A model generated the notes under the pieces. The model had not been told where the DNA came from. It saw only the letters and a program-made list of their open reading frames with translations, and searched no databases. DNA of 64,000 nucleotides, from assembly GCF_963678635.1 (NCBI RefSeq), contig NC_087071.1, forward strand, positions 12,473,088-12,537,087, in the 5' to 3' direction. Position 1 is the first letter of the stretch. Every line of letters begins with the position of its first letter. The stretch is from Symsagittifera roscoffensis. Its lineage: Eukaryota; Xenacoelomorpha; Acoela; Convolutidae. The position numbers were made by a program, and so were the translations under genes. Of the stretch, positions 63,779 to 64,000 are shown one piece after another.

Positions 63779-64000
63779 CGTGGGCTAAAAAAATGATTAT
63801 TTTGAGACTGGAAAGCGGTGGTATGGGGTTTTTCAATAATTTGTTCATAAGTATTTTGATCTTGTGACTGGTGTGTCATTATATGTTGGATGGGACTTTG
63901 TGATGTGGTGAGTCGAAAATTTGGATTATGTGTGATGGATAAATTTCTAAAATTTCGTGGGACTAGGGATAGTGGATGGTTATTTGGTAGGGGTGGTAAT
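63775..64000 (-). CDS. env: E3 env-like glycoprotein, C-terminal tail only
   Basis: Minus-strand frame ending at the TGA of the ATGA overlap. It corresponds to the last 75 residues or so of the E1 protein (PPLPNNHPLSLVPRNFRNL onward) with several substitutions. The remainder is outside the window. Confidence 0.8.
   Translation of the reverse strand, partial: LPPLPNNHPLSLVPRNFRNLSITHNPNFRLTTSQSPIQHIMTHQSQDQNTYEQIIEKPHTTAFQSQNNHFFSPR

Larger units (their letters stand above)
59949..64000 (-). mobile_element. E3: 3' part of a third E1-family copy
   Basis: Read on the minus strand from the window edge: env C-terminus, the 599-type ORF, intron, 3' UTR and a 3' LTR ending at 59949. It is collinear with E1 44980-49048 and highly similar. 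The 5' portion lies beyond the window. Confidence 0.93.

Overview
The window is animal DNA, AT-rich and dominated by transposable elements. An arthropod host is my best guess: one exon-like fragment resembles an animal SLC5 sodium:solute symporter, and the rest is BEL/Pao, Jockey/CR1-type LINE, tRNA-derived SINEs, hAT and Tc1/mariner-type MITEs, and a Ty3/gypsy-type element with an envelope gene. I see no bacterial-style operons, no rRNA and no CRISPR. Genus cannot be named from the sequence.

Layout. 1-1.5 kb: SLC5-like exon and short repeats. 1.5-8.6 kb: a decayed BEL/Pao retrotransposon, broken by stops and frameshifts, followed by a tRNA-like sequence. 9.3-14.4 kb: a decayed minus-strand LINE with a tandemly duplicated 3' end and a SINE inserted in its ORF1. 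14.4-30 kb: a gene desert with MITEs (one has a perfect 8-bp target duplication), a foldback element, nested terminal-inverted-repeat elements and a solo LTR. 30.1-49.1 kb: a young, nearly intact, 18.9-kb LTR element (called E1 here) flanked by the 4-bp duplication TTAC. 49-53.4 kb: desert. 53.4-58.5 kb: E2, an older relative with a large internal deletion, running into a 200-N gap. 59.9-64 kb: E3, the 3' end of a third copy on the minus strand, leaving the window through its envelope gene.

The notable system is E1. Besides Gag-protease and Pol it carries a small leader ORF, a very basic ORF just before gag, a small hydrophobic ORF, a 355-codon open frame with no ATG, an envelope-like glycoprotein, and a 599-residue protein of unknown family whose ATG overlaps the envelope stop as ATGA. 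That last protein is also intact in E3, with its C-terminal half almost unchanged. Comparing E1, E2, E3 and the solo LTR shows conserved RNA-level structures: a covarying LTR hairpin, a UUCG hairpin in the leader, a 3'-UTR hairpin and a short intron directly after the last ORF. Together these suggest a retrovirus-like element with subgenomic or spliced expression and several accessory genes.

All calls come from reading the sequence and its conceptual translations. No database search was run, so family assignments rest on recognisable motifs and comparisons between copies inside the window.
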